DNA of 64,000 bases from Alnus glutinosa (lineage: Eukaryota; Streptophyta; Magnoliopsida; Fagales; Betulaceae): assembly GCF_958979055.1 (NCBI RefSeq), contig NC_084892.1, positions 23,400,001-23,464,000 on the forward strand, given 5' to 3'. Positions 35,785 through 47,783 of this stretch are shown one piece after another. A program made the translations under genes and the position numbers. Every line of letters starts with the position of its first letter. Positions within the stretch are counted from its first letter, which is position 1. The notes beneath the pieces were generated by a model that was not told where the DNA came from, did not search any database, and was given only the letters and a program-made list of their open reading frames with translations.

Positions 35785-37500
35785 AAGAATAAACTCATAA
35801 GTATAAATTTTGAATCAAATTGATCAGGAAATAGCGAGCATATAAGATCTTAACTTGTAATAATACCCCAATTTTTACTCCATAAGAGCTAAGGTCATTT
35901 TAGGAATAAAGTACAGAGATGGCAAATTGTAAGAAATCATTTTCTAAATTATGAAATTTTTGGGTAAAGTTTTATTAATAATTTTTGGCTAAATAAGTTA
36001 GACTTGTGAATAGGATTTAAATTATCAAGGAGGATTCTAAAAGTATTATTGAGGTTTAAGAAGAAGAAAAAAATGGGGGAAAAGAAAATGATGTCATGTT
36101 AGTTGGAGATAAGAATTCATGTGTTTTTTTTTTATCAGCCACCTGTCCGTTAAACTTTACATAAGAAGCATGATGAGCTTCTTAACACAAGCAGCGTTAT
36201 ATAACATTCAAGTTAATTTGATTTCTGCCATACTAGATGAAAAATAAAGAATAAAATTTTTCTGTGAAGTGTAAAAGAAACAAGAAAAGAAGTGATGTAT
36301 GGTCTAAAGTTAACCATTCCTTGATAATTCATAGTGAAGTTTAAAGCCAAAATTTTAAAGTAAATGTTTATAGTAAATTCTAAAGGCAAGCTTACTTTTT
36401 TAAAAAGATACAAGCATAGACTCACATGCACACACGGTTTAAACTTACTTACTTTCTAAGTCGTAGACTTACCCATTTTCTACCTGTAAATGCAATATGT
36501 ATTTACAAAGGAAAGTAAATGTTCAAAGAATGATCAAAGGGTTCATATGGTATGGCAAATAAGAAAAAGTAAAGGGCCGGAGACTTGAGCTTTTTTTTTT
36601 TTTTGGATGAATGTAATATAACTTTTACAATTCTCCACTATAAAGCATGTAATAGTGGTTTATAGCATCTGATATTGTAAAGGTCAAAAAAAAAAAATTC
36701 TGCTACAATCTCTTTAAAAGAACGCAGTGCGTCACATAACCTCAGTTTGGTTTCCGAGAAAACAGCGAAAAAGAAATGACAAAAAGGAGGTGCTACATTT
36801 TCCAAAAATTCTGTGGTTTTAATTCTGAAAAACCACAGTTTAAATTCCGAGAAAACGTAATAAAGGAGATGCTACATTTTCCAAAAATGTTGTGGTTTTA
36901 ATCCTAAGAAACCAAAATTGTTCAACTTAGCTCGGAAATGGACGAACAATACCAGAGAACCAAAACAAAACGTAAAATAAAACGTACTATTTCGTTCCCT
37001 TTTCTTTTCCTGCGCTTTCTGAGCAACCAAACAGGGCATTATTTCATCACAAATTAAACGACAGAGTGGAGAGAAAGAGAATTACCTTCTAATCCGTGGC
37101 GGAGCAACGTGGGGGCGGGCAGGGGCGCCCGCCCCTACAAAAATTTTGAAGAGAAAATTTCTACTCCTCCTCCTCCTCCTTCTTCCTGTCTTCCTCTTCT
37201 TCTTGGCTCGCCCGTCTTTCTGTCTTCTCACGCCTCTTTTTCAAGTGTTTGAAGTGTTGCCGGTTTGTTGGGAATTGCGGACCGAGAATTGGGAGGCGCA
37301 GTGAATTGCTGTCTCCATGTCTTCCTCTTCTTCTTAGACCGAAAATTGCTGGTTTGAAGTGTTCAGCATGGAGGGCCATAGAAGAGTCTAGATGAGCGAG
37401 AATTCGGGAATTGCCAAAATCTGTGGAGTCGCTGAATAGGTGGAAATATATATATATATATACACTTTCGAGATTGTACGATGCTATTATATTTTCAAAA
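35785..37500. other. Upstream region of the ITN1-like gene
   Basis: Promoter and leader side of the minus-strand gene. A donor-like AAG/GTAATT string on the minus strand near 37084 could end an untranslated first exon, but no matching acceptor is clear. The 37100-37400 stretch is CTC/GAA-rich with a GGGGCGGGCAGGGGCGCCCG patch. The frame there (37161-37379) is unassigned. Confidence 0.35.
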
Positions 37501-37862
37501 GGATAATTGTATCGCTAATGCTTTAAGTCGGTAAAAATTACGAATCACTTAATATAGTACAAAAAGTTTATGAAAGGTACTTGTGATAAACTATAATTAT
37601 AAATCACTTTTTAAACTCGTTTTTCGTTCACAAAGTTAACAGAGTCTGTTAATGGATTACAATACACATGATATTTAGAGGTTGTCTCAATATTTATATG
37701 ATGTGGTAAATTAATGAATTCTGTTAACTTGATGGATGAAAAACGAGTTTAGGGAGTGATTCGTAATTATAGTTTACTATAAGGACTCTCCAATCATTTT
37801 TGTATCACATCGAGTTAATCGTAATTTATGCCAATTTTATGGACCATTGGTGCAATTATCCT
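37501..37862. mobile_element. Long-arm Mutator-type MITE
   Basis: A foldback element. The left arm starts GGATAATTGTA and the right arm ends CAATTATCCT. Both arms carry AAAATTACGAATCAC and TTTTTCGTTCACAAAGTTAACAG-type words in inverse order. A 9-bp repeat, TTTTCAAAA, flanks it at 37492-37500 and 37863-37871. Relatives without clear ends occur at 7.7 kb and 26.6 kb. Confidence 0.75.
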
Positions 37863-37871
37863 TTTTCAAAA

Positions 37872-38202
37872 TTCAATATGAAAAGTAAATTTTGGCAAAT
37901 TATTATATATATAGAGAAGTGATTGGTGCACAACACAAGACACATTGGGTGGAACATGCAGCTTCATCTAGAGAAATGAGTGTGATTTGTAGTGTATTTT
38001 TCTTTCAAATAGAAAGATGAAAAAGTAACGGTATATCTAAAGGTGTAACAGTTAAAAAGGCGATGAGCTTGTTTGTTTACCTGGTTTTGGAAAAAGCAAA
38101 ACATGTTTTGGTACGAGCTCTATGCATTTGGTTAGTTGTTTTTAAAACAAAAATAAGCAAAACAAAAACACCAAAAAAAACAAAATTAAAAAACAACTCT
38201 AA
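37872..38202. other. Intergenic, no gene recognised
   Basis: AT-rich DNA between two MITEs. Nothing assignable. Confidence 0.4.
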
Positions 38203-38687
38203 GAGCACTCTCAATAGATTATCTATTTGCAACTTTAAGCTAGAATAGATAATAAAAGTTTTAAAAAGATACTCCATCGGCTTATGTATTCCAACTTTAT
38301 AATAGATTTTTTTTAATTCCATAAATTATACAATTCTACAAGTAGAGTTATACTATTTACTTATCTATTTTTTTTATTATTATTATTCTTTATCTCCACA
38401 TTTTCCGCTTTATTTTTTCCTTTTCCCTCCACGATTCCTCGTTCTTCCTTTTTTTTCTTCTTTTATAGTGGAGATCTAAGGGAAAGTGTGTAAAGTAGTG
38501 AAGTTATCAAGTGGGACCCACATGAAAAAAAAATACTATAATGAAAAATAATTAAAAATAATAATATAGAGTTAAGAATAGATAATCGGATGTATGGTGC
38601 ATTTTAAAACTCATTAGCTAAACTAGATAAAATGAATTTTGATTAGCTATTCTAGATTGAGATATACATAAACCATTAGGAGTACTC
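38203..38687. mobile_element. Harbinger-like MITE
   Basis: The left end GAGCACTCTCAATAGATTATC and the right end TAGGAGTACTC are inverted. TAA flanks it at 38200-38202 and 38688-38690. Its ends resemble the 1.6-5.4 kb trio, but the body differs. Confidence 0.65.
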
Positions 38688-38690
38688 TAA

Positions 38691-39067
38691 CATGTTTTCA
38701 CAAAAACTGTTCTCATTTTTCACAAAAGGCACGCGGAACAACTTAAGAAAACCATTCTTAAGTTTAAGTACACAGTGCCAAGGTTACTGTTCGAATCACC
38801 AGGGTGTCACATTTTCGTCATGAATTTTTTCAGTTTTAGTTTTCTCCATCTTCATTCTTCACGCGTCTTTGTTGATCTTCACGCTTGCCAGCAACTCTCC
38901 ATCTTTCACACCTGCCTTTACTCTCCATCTTCACGCCTGCCTTCACTGCACCTTTCTCTTCACATCACTCTTTCACCAACCTCTTCAATTCCTACATCTG
39001 CCCCACAACCCGGCCATCGCATCATCTTCAATTTTGGCTTTGAATTTGTGTTTCCTTCCATCCCAAC
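38691..39067. other. CT-rich stretch split by the LTR element
   Basis: The 38775-39119 frame is CT-rich and runs into the LTR. I do not recognise a protein. The pre-insertion site continues at 42577. Confidence 0.35.
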
Positions 39068-39628
39068 TGTTGGGGATAAATTCCACTCAACCCGATCCAA
39101 GGAGGAGATAGACAATTAGCAACTACTTCAGGGAAATCAGGTATCAGTTATCTCAGTAAATTGGGATAGGACTCTAATTAGCCAAAGTATAGTTTGATCA
39201 GTAGTCCTATCCCTGGTAGAATTGGGATAGGACTTATAGTCCAATCAGATAAGAAGAATGATCAGATCAGAAGTCTAAGAAGATATCAGATTAGAAGTTT
39301 AATAAAGGATCAGAGTCCAATTAGAACTCTGACATCAATTCTAGATCTCGATTAGAACTCTGACAACAGTTATAGATCGACAAGGAGCATGAATTTTAAT
39401 CCAGCTTTGACTCCACTTCTTTGCCTATAAATAGGCCAATACCCCAGGTATAAACTAAGACTAAATTTTTATGCACAGAGCATTATTTTCTTACAGAAGC
39501 TAATTTAGGCATCGGAGAGGACCCCCGGAAGGGTCCCTTAGTTTTGTTCGTTTTGCAGAATTATTGAGAAGCGTGAAAAACATCAAAGGAACGTGCAGAT
39601 TCACACCATACCGGAAACTGTACCAACA
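39068..39628 (+). repeat. 5' LTR of the TR-GAG element
   Basis: 561 bp, TG...CA. A TATA box (CTATAAATAGG) lies at about 39424-39434, and a GAGAGGACCCCCGG block follows in the R/U5 side. It differs from the 3' LTR by a small number of substitutions. Confidence 0.92.
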
Positions 39629-39650
39629 GTTTGGCGTCGTCTGTGGGAAA
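39629..39650 (+). other. Primer-binding-site segment
   Basis: GTTTGGCGTCGTCTGTGGGA directly follows the LTR. The equivalent at 63396-63376 (minus strand) reads GTTTGGCGCCGTTTGTGGGA, so this segment is conserved between two related elements. Confidence 0.65.
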
Positions 39651-39688
39651 CGATTATTCTTTCCTCATAAAAGAAAAAGAAGATCAGC

Positions 39689-41100
39689 ATGGTGATGAAC
39701 ACACGTTCCGGAAGCCAGACCAACCGAGAGCCCAAAGTCCCACTGGAACCGGTTATTCAGAATAATCCACAACCTCCACCGCCCGATGCAGACCAGGATC
39801 GCATAGCAGCGTTGGAAGCCCAGATTGAATCCTTAACACAGCGGAATGCCGAGTTGCTGCGAAGGAGGCCGGAACAGCCCAATCCCGAGATGAACAGGGA
39901 TGAGTGTGAGGAAGACGATCACAACAGCAACATTAATCCTCGGAAGGAGGATGATCGCCAAGGAGATCTGAGCAGAGTTATTGCCGAGCTGGAGAGAAGG
40001 TGCACGTATATGGAGATAAAAAGAAAGGACAAAAGCAGATCCGTAGTGGTGGACAAGCTCCTAATGGGTACAGACTCACCATTCACTAGACGGGTGGCAG
40101 ACTATCGGCTTCCCGAGAAGTTTAAGGTACCCCAAATTCTAAGTTATGCAGGAGACGGAGATCCCTTGGATCACCTAGAAAATTTTCGAGCTCATCTAGA
40201 CCTTCACGGGACACCCGATGAAGTAGCATGTCGGGACTTCCCTCTTACTCTTTCGGGGAATTCCCGAGACTGGTTCAGGAAGCTGCCCCCGAATTCCGTT
40301 GATCAGTTCAAGGAGTTGTCCAAAATATTCCTAACCGAATTTCTAGCTTTCCGAACAAGGAAGAAGCCTTCGAGATATTTGCTATCATTGCACCAGCAAA
40401 GCAACGAAAGTCTTAAGGAGTTCATGGCTCGGTTTAACCGAGAGAAGGTAACGGTCGAAGATCCAACCGAGGATATGGTCTTTACTGCCATTTATCAAGG
40501 AATTTCACCCGAGGAGCCTTTGATGAAGAAGTTGGTCCAGAAGCAACCGAGTACATTGCAGGGCCTCATGGATAAGATAGAAGAATTCATCAATCAGGAA
40601 GAAACGCTGAAGTCTATGGCCAGTTCTAGGCCACCATGAGAGACAACCCCAGAAAAGAAAATGAAAGAATTCAGGAAAGCTGATGGGGAAAAGCAGAGGC
40701 AGGTAAAGAAGTTCAAAAATTACAATTTTACACCTCTCAATGCTGAGATATCAGAAGTCCTTATGGAGATAAAAAGAGATCCGGCGTTTTGGGAACCACA
40801 AAGATACCAGGTAATCCTCCTTACAGGAATGCAGGCAAATATTGTGATTTTCATAAACAAGCAGATCATTACACCGAGGGGTGCATAACCCTAAGGTTGT
40901 TAATAGAAGAATTCATAAAGAATGGCAAGCTGGCTCCGTTCTTGGGAGAAAAACGGAACCAGCAAGGAAATAACAGGCCTCGGAATCATCAGGACTATCA
41001 GCCCCGAGATCAGCAGCCACAGGATTACTATCCCCGAGACCGTCCTCAGCTAGACGAGAGGCATCAAGAGAATGATCCCCGAGATGACATAGAAAGATAA
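39689..41100 (+). pseudogene. Gypsy-type gag, broken
   Basis: The frame opens at the ATG at 39689 (MVMNTRSGSQ). It runs 316 codons through a coiled-coil-like acidic region and the retrotransposon gag domain (about residues 145-260, with LPEKFKVPQ, WFRKLPPNSV and LLSLHQQSNESLKEFMARF). TGA at 40637-40639 interrupts it; the same frame continues and then shifts by one near 40795. In the new frame a C-x2-H-x4-H-x4-C cluster (YCDFHKQADHYTEGC) appears, followed by a PRD-rich tail ending at 41100. Zinc clusters of this form occur in Tat-lineage gag proteins. Two lesions imply that the copy cannot make full-length gag. Confidence 0.85.
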
Positions 41101-41394
41101 GAAGACCGAGGAAGCAGAAGCCCACGGCATAGAGATCCGAGGCAACAACAGTATCTGCCCGTGATCCCATAAAAAGGACTCTCGGGAATTTCAGGCTAGA
41201 CTTTTATTTTTAGCATTTATGTTTGCAAAGAACTAGACTTTTATTTTTAACTCAGACTAGTTATAATAAAAGACATAAAATTCCCCAGATTTTGGGAATA
41301 AGTATTTTCAGAATAAAAAAATAGAGCTGACTTAAGCATCGGAGTGTTCCCGGTCTAGGGACCGGGAACCCGTTGATATCACTTCTTTTGCAGG

Positions 41395-41790
41395 CAAAAA
41401 CTCTCGGATCAGTTCTAGCCGAGAGCAAGAAGAAATCTCTCAGATCAGTCCTAGCCGAGAGCAAGAAGAAAACTCTCGGATCAGTCCTAGCCGAGAGTCT
41501 CGGATCAGTCCTAGCCGAGTACAAGAAGAAAACTCTCGGATCAGTCCTAGCCGAGTGCAAGAAGAAAACTCTCGGATCAGTCCTAGCCGAGTCCAAGAAG
41601 AAAACTCTCGGATCAATCCTAGCCGAGAGTCTCGGATCAGTCCTAGCTGAGTGCAAGAAGAAACTCTCGGATCAGTCCTAGCCGAGAGTCTCAGATCAGT
41701 CATAGCCGAGTGCAAGAAGAAACTCTCGGATCAGTCCTAGCCGAGAGCAAGAAGAAAGCCTTCTCGGATCAATCCTTGTCGAGAGAGAGA
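41395..41790 (+). repeat. Minisatellite of hairpin units inside the TR-GAG element
   Basis: About 12 copies of a unit built on TCTCGGATCAGTCCTAGCCG, most followed by an AGAGCAAGAAGAAA-type linker, giving periods near 35 bp and near 18 bp. TCTCGG and CCGAGA are complementary, so each unit can fold into a stem-loop. The array is open in several frames on both strands because its period is nearly a multiple of three. Confidence 0.92.
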
Positions 41791-42014
41791 AATAAAGAGA
41801 GCCAGGGGGGTCGGATTTAACCCTCGGGTTTTGCAGGTTTTTCAAGAGACAGGGAGAAAACCCTAAGGAAAAACAAGAAGGTAATGGGGGGTAAGATTTA
41901 ATCCTCAGGTTTTGCAGGTTAGCAGGTTTTCAGAAGGAGACAAAGCTCAGGTTTCCTTAGACATGAAATTCCCATTATTCAAGCAAGCTTTGGATAAGGG
42001 AATTGGAGGGTAAC

Positions 42015-42576
42015 TGTTGGGGATAAATTTCACTCAACCCGATCCAAGGAGGAGATAGACATTTAGCAACTACTTCAGAAAAATCAGGTATCAGTTATCT
42101 CAGTAAATTGGGATAGGACTCTAATTAGCCAAAGTATAGTTTGATCAGTAGTCCTATCCCTGGTAGAATTGGGATAGGACTTATAGTCCAATCAGATAAG
42201 AAGAATGATCAGATCAGAAGTCTAAGAAGATATAAGATTAGAAGTCTAATAAAGGATCAGAGTCCAATTAGAACTCTGACATCAATTCTAGATCTCGATT
42301 AGAACTCTGACAACAGTTATAGATCGACAAGGAGCAGGAATTCTAATCCAGCTTTGACTCCACCTCTTTGCCTATAAATAGGCACATACCCCAGGTATAA
42401 ACTAAGACTAAATTTTTATGCACAGATCATTATTTTCTTACAGAAGCTAATTTAGGCATCGGAGAGGACCCCCGGAAGGGTCCCTTAGTTTTGTTCGTTT
42501 TGCAGAATTATTGAGAAGCGTGAAGAACATCAGAAGTAACGTGCAGATTCACACCATACCGAAAACTGTACTAACA
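42015..42576 (+). repeat. 3' LTR of the TR-GAG element
   Basis: 562 bp, close copy of 39068-39628. It is preceded by a weak purine tract (GGGAATTGGAGGGTAAC) that could act as the polypurine tract. Confidence 0.92.
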
Positions 42577-42581
42577 CCAAT

Positions 42582-43638
42582 TAACCCTACCAACATTTGT
42601 TCTTCATAATTTCCTTCATAAATTTTGTGTCGTAAAAAGGCCTTAATGTGTTGGATAAGAAGATTTGATTACAGAAGACATATCTGCACCTCATCTGTCA
42701 AAACGGCTTCGACCACAATATCATGTTTATGCAATTTATGTAATGAGAACGACACTACCCAACATTATTAGTACTAAATTTGGAGACTATGGAAACGACA
42801 CTGTTGTAAATTCACCAATATTTCATTGTTTTAGATTAATCGCTTCTAAGAATGTCTCTCCTTTCCTCTTTTTATCCCATGGGTGGGACATTGAATGCAG
42901 ATATAAATACATTACTTGCATACCGTACAATGTTAATACAGAGATGCCATTTGGTATTACTTGCAGGTATGATGGTCATGTTATTTACACGTAGTTGATA
43001 TGATGGTCATGGAGATCTGAAATGAATTATTTTGGAAATGGGAATTTTGTGTGAATTGTAATGCTGGTTTGATTATTATAAGTAGAGAAGATGATGGCTT
43101 GCTATTGATCCAATTTTGTGTGAATTGATCGAAATGCTGGTTCTTTGCCTCTCCTCGGGACTTTATCAACACAATTCTGTTTGGAAATTACACAATAAAT
43201 GAAAATATATATATGTATATATATATATATAGAAATGCCAAACAGTTTTCTGTTTTATTCTTGAGTGAAAACTGTTTTGAAAACAATTGTCCAGTACTAC
43301 TTTCTATTTTTAAAAACTGTTTTCAAAAAAATTTTGCCAAACACATTTTTAATGAAAAAAATAAACAACAAATCAATTTTTTAGTTTTGTTCTCGAAAAC
43401 AATTCTCAAATACAAAAACAGAAACCGATCTGTGCCCAATGAGCTTATTCCCTCTCGAAGAGACCAACGAATAGGAGGGCTCCGATGGAACAACATTTTT
43501 ACATGTTCGAAGCAACGAATAATAAACACCTTAAAACTCTGGGAAAAAAACGTCGGTGGTTATCTCTGTTACACACAGAGAGAGAGAGAGAGATTTCAGT
43601 TCCAACCTAATCAATCTAAAAAAAACGTGTTGCAATAA
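42582..43638. other. Pectate lyase gene upstream region
   Basis: The 42665-42994 frame is unassigned. An AT microsatellite-like stretch lies at 43206-43232. A GAGAGAGAGAGA tract at 43577-43593, 46 bp before the ATG, looks like a plant leader or GAGA-type promoter sequence. Confidence 0.4.
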
Positions 43639-46600
43639 ATGGGGAACGCTCACGGCCACCGCAAACATCGAGAAGGCAGAAACGAGCCGGCTCCACCAGC
43701 CTTTAAATATGGTACGTCCGATCACGCTGCTGCACATATGCCCAGCTCAAGCAAGCCCAAGACCCAAAACAACATGGTGTGCTTGCCTTACGCTCACGTC
43801 GACTCCAGCCTGCGCGCCCTCGCCGGCCAGGCCGAGGGGTTCGGCCGGCTCGCTATCGGGGGGCTCCACGGTCCCCTTTACCACGTCACCACCTTAGGAG
43901 GTCAGCTTAATTCCTCTATTATGCATATGAAATTCAAATTCTGGCTTTGGGGTTGTGTTTGTTGGTTCCAAAAGCTGAATTCATATTAATTATTAGAATT
44001 TTTCTGGGGGGTGGGGTTTTATTAGTATGTTTTTCCTGCTGGTTATTTATTATGGAAATATTACGTTTGTGATAATGCCAGTTGGATGAAGATCTAAATC
44101 AGTGCCGTTATTTGAACTGTTTAGGTAGATCATGGGGGTTCGGAGTACTTGCTCTAGTTGGGATTTTGCTCATGGAAATAATGAAATAGTTCTGATTAGC
44201 TTGTCGGTTTATGTCGTGTTTTTAGCAAATGTCGAAGTTTGGCAAGTGAATTGAGGTATAATTTTACTAGGCTTTTTGTAAACATTAGAATACTTTAGTT
44301 GTGATAGAACATATGAAATGTCTCAGCTTTTCAAGTATATTTTATTGGTTAAAGAGTCTTTCAGCATGGTAATGGTTGCAAATGTAATTCAATTGGTCTT
44401 TCCCTGCCATAAATATGCGTTGGTGTAGCCAGTCATTGACTTGTCAAAATCTTCTGTATGGAAGGCCTTTTTTTTTAGGAGGTTTTTTCGTAGTCTGTTT
44501 ATGATTGTGTTCTGATATGCTTAACATTATGTTTGATTCATCTTGTAGATGATGGACCGGGATCACTTCGCGCAGGATGTCGTAGTAAGGAACCACTGTG
44601 GATTGTCTTTGAAGTTTCGGGCACCATTCATCTCTCTTCTCACCTGTCTGTGTCGTCTTATAAGACCATTGATGGTCGGGGCCAAAGGATTAAACTCACA
44701 GGGAAGGGTTTGAGGCTTAAGGAATGTGAACATGTAATTATATGCAATCTGGAGTTTGAAGGTGGTAGAGGTCCTGATGTGGATGCTATTCAAATCAAAC
44801 CTAATTCAAAAAATATATGGATAGATCGATGCAGCCTCCAAGACTATGATGATGGAATGATAGATATCACCCGAGAAAGCACAGATATTACTGTTTCTAG
44901 GTGAGATCAGTTCTATTATCCAAAAAAATTCCCTTATTGTAGAATTAAATAAATAAAGTTCATGTTTTCAAACATTGGCTTCAGGTGTCACTTTTCAAAG
45001 CATGACAAGACGATGCTCATTGGAGCAGACCCTTCTCATATTGGTGATAGATGCATCCGGGTGACCATTCACCATTGTTTTTTTGATGGGACCAGACAGC
45101 GGCATCCTCGAGTTAGATATGGGAAAGTACATCTGTACAATAATTATACCAGAAACTGGGGCATTTATGCGGTTTGTGCTAGTGTTGAATCACAGGTGCT
45201 AATTTTTTTTATCAAATTCTGTTATTTGGTGGTTTGAACATTTTGAAGATTTTAACACTTTTCCTACTCTAGGTGATTAAACATCTTCTGATCTATATTT
45301 TGATATCAGATATACTCCCAATGCAATATATATGAAGCAGGACAGAAGAAGGTGGCATTCAAATATCTCACAGAGAAGGTATTTCCACTTTTGTTTTTAA
45401 CTGAGTACATTTATCAAGTTTGCATAATCATTTATAATTTTTTGGTGTTAATTGTATGAGGGCTTAATTGAAGTTTGTATAAATAGTTTTGTACTCTGAC
45501 ACTCATATATTAGGCAACTTTGGTTGTGAATGCAGCTCTTTGAGCGTATTTTACTTGAAAAGGAAAAAGAAAAAGATATGCCAGTATGGCTTTTCTTTTT
45601 CTTTTTCAATTTATGCTGTCTCTGCCTTGTTTTTATCTATTATATCCTTCAGCTTTTATTCTTCTGCTCCCTTCTGAATGTGCTGTAGAGGCACACAGCT
45701 TTTAATTATATAAATTAAGAAACTTTGGCTTCATCCCTACATAAATGACTTGGGTTTTGTCTACGGAATATGCCAACACAACATATGGTCACATATGGAC
45801 CCAACACTATCATATTGTACCATTATTTTCCTATGGTATATACACCCAGAAGATCGATTTGCCTTACCCTGATTCCCAGTTGCAAGGGAGAGATGGTTGG
45901 GGATCACACTACTGATTCCCATTTCCATTGGAAAACGAATGTCCTTTAAAAGTTTATTTATCTTTCCACTTCTCAATCATTGAGATTAGAAGACTAGGTA
46001 TCTAGAAGCTGTATAGCACCTTAACCTTAGAACAAGAAAATAATAGAGATCAAAGCAATAGATCCTCAATGACGAGGCCCCTGATGCCTGTCAAACTGAA
46101 AAATAGAGAAAAATATTTGATAGAAAAGGCCACCTTACAGCAAGGGAATAGAGGATAACTGGACTCCTGCAAACGATGTGCACTTGAGTAGAATTGCGAT
46201 GTGCTTTCTCACTCATAAAAATGTGGGACTTGCTGTACTCTTCTACAAGCATTATCAAAGAGACTCTTGAATCCTGGCCTGTAGTACCCTTTGACAAGCA
46301 TTAGTAAAGAGACTCTTACAGACTTACAGTTCATGACCTTTGGAATTGAAGTCAAGTGTTAAGCATTCAAGAATTTTGGTTCTCCAACACCCTCCTATAA
46401 GAAAAGAAAACAGAATCATCTAGTCGATTTCATGACCATGTAAATCATTCATGAGAAGAAGTGAAATAGATTGTGAGGCAAATACTTGAGAATAATTGGA
46501 AATGGAGATCTTAATCAGGACATCATAGTGTTAAATCACCACTTGTCCTAAAAGCTTAAGCTGATAGGAAGAGGTAAATTTAATCACTTAATCAATTCTT

Positions 46601-47783
46601 TAACACTCTTATTCACGTGTGGGCTCAGACTTTCTTTTAATAGGTGAGGTCCAACATGTGGAATATTTAATTGAAATGGGACGTAAATGATGAAGTCAAG
46701 GTTCGAGTTCAGGATTTTTGGCTCTGATACCATGTTAAATCACCACTTGTCCTAAAAGCTTAAGCTGATAGGAAGAGGTAAATTTAATTATTTAATCAAT
46801 ACTTTAATACATAGGAGACTACTTACAGATGTTAATATTTATGATGGTCTTAAAAGTCAGCTTTCAAGAAATGCAAGGATAGATGGAATGGTCCATCAGC
46901 TGACAAATAAAAGATGTGTATGCGTGGGTCCACATGCGTGTGTGATTGGTGATGCCCTATAAAAACAACTAAAATGTTGGCTGGTCATTTTTTTTTTCTT
47001 TTTTGTGTGTGCCTGTGCCCCCACGTATCCTGTCTTCCTCCTCCGAACATTTGTCATTATGAATACCTGTGTGGAGACGACAAAATACTTGCTTGCTGTC
47101 CGTATCATAGATACTTAGGGAAGCATCACTTCATCTTATACTCTTTATGTTGAAATTTTCAAACTGTTGAAAATCATTGTTTGACCATGTTTGCCATATT
47201 AAAAGTTCTTGCTAATTATGCTGCACAGCTAGATACCATGAAAAGTACTGAATCGATAATTTTTGAGTGGTGGAACCGCTGAATATGATTGATTCTTTGC
47301 AGAGTATCAGGTCCACTGAGTTGTGAATGCTTGACAACTTCTTGGGCCCTCAGCCATTCATTCATTTGAAACTGTTTATTTCACTTGGAAGTACATGAAT
47401 TTGTCCATAACCAATATATTGTTTCAACATCAGTTAAATAACCATTTATTTCAAAAGCTTAAGCTAATAGAAATGAATGAATTTGATCATTTAATTTATA
47501 TTCTAACAATATCTGACTGTTGAGATTGTATTTGTGACAACTCTAGGCAGCTGACAAAGAGAAGGCAGCTACTGGCTGCATAAGGTCTGAAGGGGATTTA
47601 TTCGTAAGTGGATCTCAGGCGGGATTGATGACCGAGAGTGCTGAATATGGCATGTTTCACCCTAGAGAATACTACCCGAAATGGACGGTGGAACCTCCAA
47701 CTGATGATCTTAAGCAGGTTCTCCAACACTGTACAGGATGGCAGCGTGTTCTACGACCAGCAGAGCATAAGGCGGTTGCATAG
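43639..47783 (+). CDS. Probable pectate lyase 4 (polysaccharide lyase family 1)
   Basis: Pectate lyases cleave de-esterified pectin by calcium-dependent beta-elimination. Five exons with GT/AG borders: 43639-43900, 44549-44900, 44985-45195, 45310-45378 and 47547-47783. They join in frame to 376 residues. The product shows the parallel beta-helix signatures DDGPGSLR, TIDGRGQRI, a WIDRCSLxDYDDGMIDITR block (Asp residues expected at the calcium site), MLIGADPSHIGD, VTIHHCFFDG and HPRVR at about 245-249 with the family's catalytic-type Arg. The N-terminus (MGNAHGHRKHREG) is polar with no signal peptide, unlike secreted lyases but as in the PL4-like subgroup as I recall it; MGN could suggest N-myristoylation. 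Intron 4 is 2168 bp and holds a TRIM and a solo LTR. Confidence 0.92.
46529..46809 (-). mobile_element. Complete TRIM retrotransposon in pectate lyase intron 4
   Basis: Two 77-bp direct repeats (46529-46605 and 46733-46809) flank a 127-bp interior. The left repeat begins TGTTAAAT and ends TTTAACA. The insertion is bounded by a perfect 5-bp duplication, CATAG (46524-46528 and 46810-46814). On the minus strand the right repeat is followed at once by TGGTATCAGAGC, a perfect initiator-Met tRNA PBS. The element is therefore oriented opposite to the host gene. It has no coding capacity. Confidence 0.93.
46721..46732 (-). other. TRIM primer-binding site
   Basis: The plus strand reads GCTCTGATACCA, so the minus strand is TGGTATCAGAGC, complementary to the 3' end of plant initiator methionine tRNA. 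Confidence 0.9.
47432..47508 (-). mobile_element. Solo LTR of the same TRIM family
   Basis: 77 bp, the same length as the TRIM LTR and alignable along its whole length (GTTAAATAACC, AAAAGCTTAAGCTAATAG, TTCTAACA). Flanks ACATC (47427-47431) and ATATC (47509-47513) agree at 4 of 5 bases. It lies only 38 bp before pectate lyase exon 5. Confidence 0.75.

Larger units (their letters stand above)
39068..42576 (+). mobile_element. TR-GAG retrotransposon (LTRs, gag only)
   Basis: A 3.5-kb LTR element with a 5' LTR at 39068-39628 and a 3' LTR at 42015-42576, nearly identical and both TGTTGGGG...CAACA-type. The flanks CCAAC (39063-39067) and CCAAT (42577-42581) agree at 4 of 5 bases. Between the LTRs lie a PBS-like segment, a broken Gypsy-type gag and a hairpin minisatellite; no protease, reverse transcriptase, RNase H or integrase is visible. 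This is the TR-GAG class of non-autonomous elements, which must borrow enzymes from a relative. The near identity of the LTRs suggests a fairly recent insertion. Confidence 0.9.

Noticed and set aside
38775..39119. 114-codon frame as an exon interrupted by the LTR element
   Set aside because: CT-rich, no recognisable domain, and no continuing frame after 42577.
41373..41715. Repetitive protein-like frames (SVLAESKKKTLG units and the reverse-strand equivalent)
   Set aside because: Both strands are open because the minisatellite period is nearly a multiple of three; the array lies in non-coding sequence of a retrotransposon.
41395..41790. Regular repeats resembling a CRISPR array
   Set aside because: The units abut with short fixed linkers, have no unique spacers, and sit in a plant LTR element.
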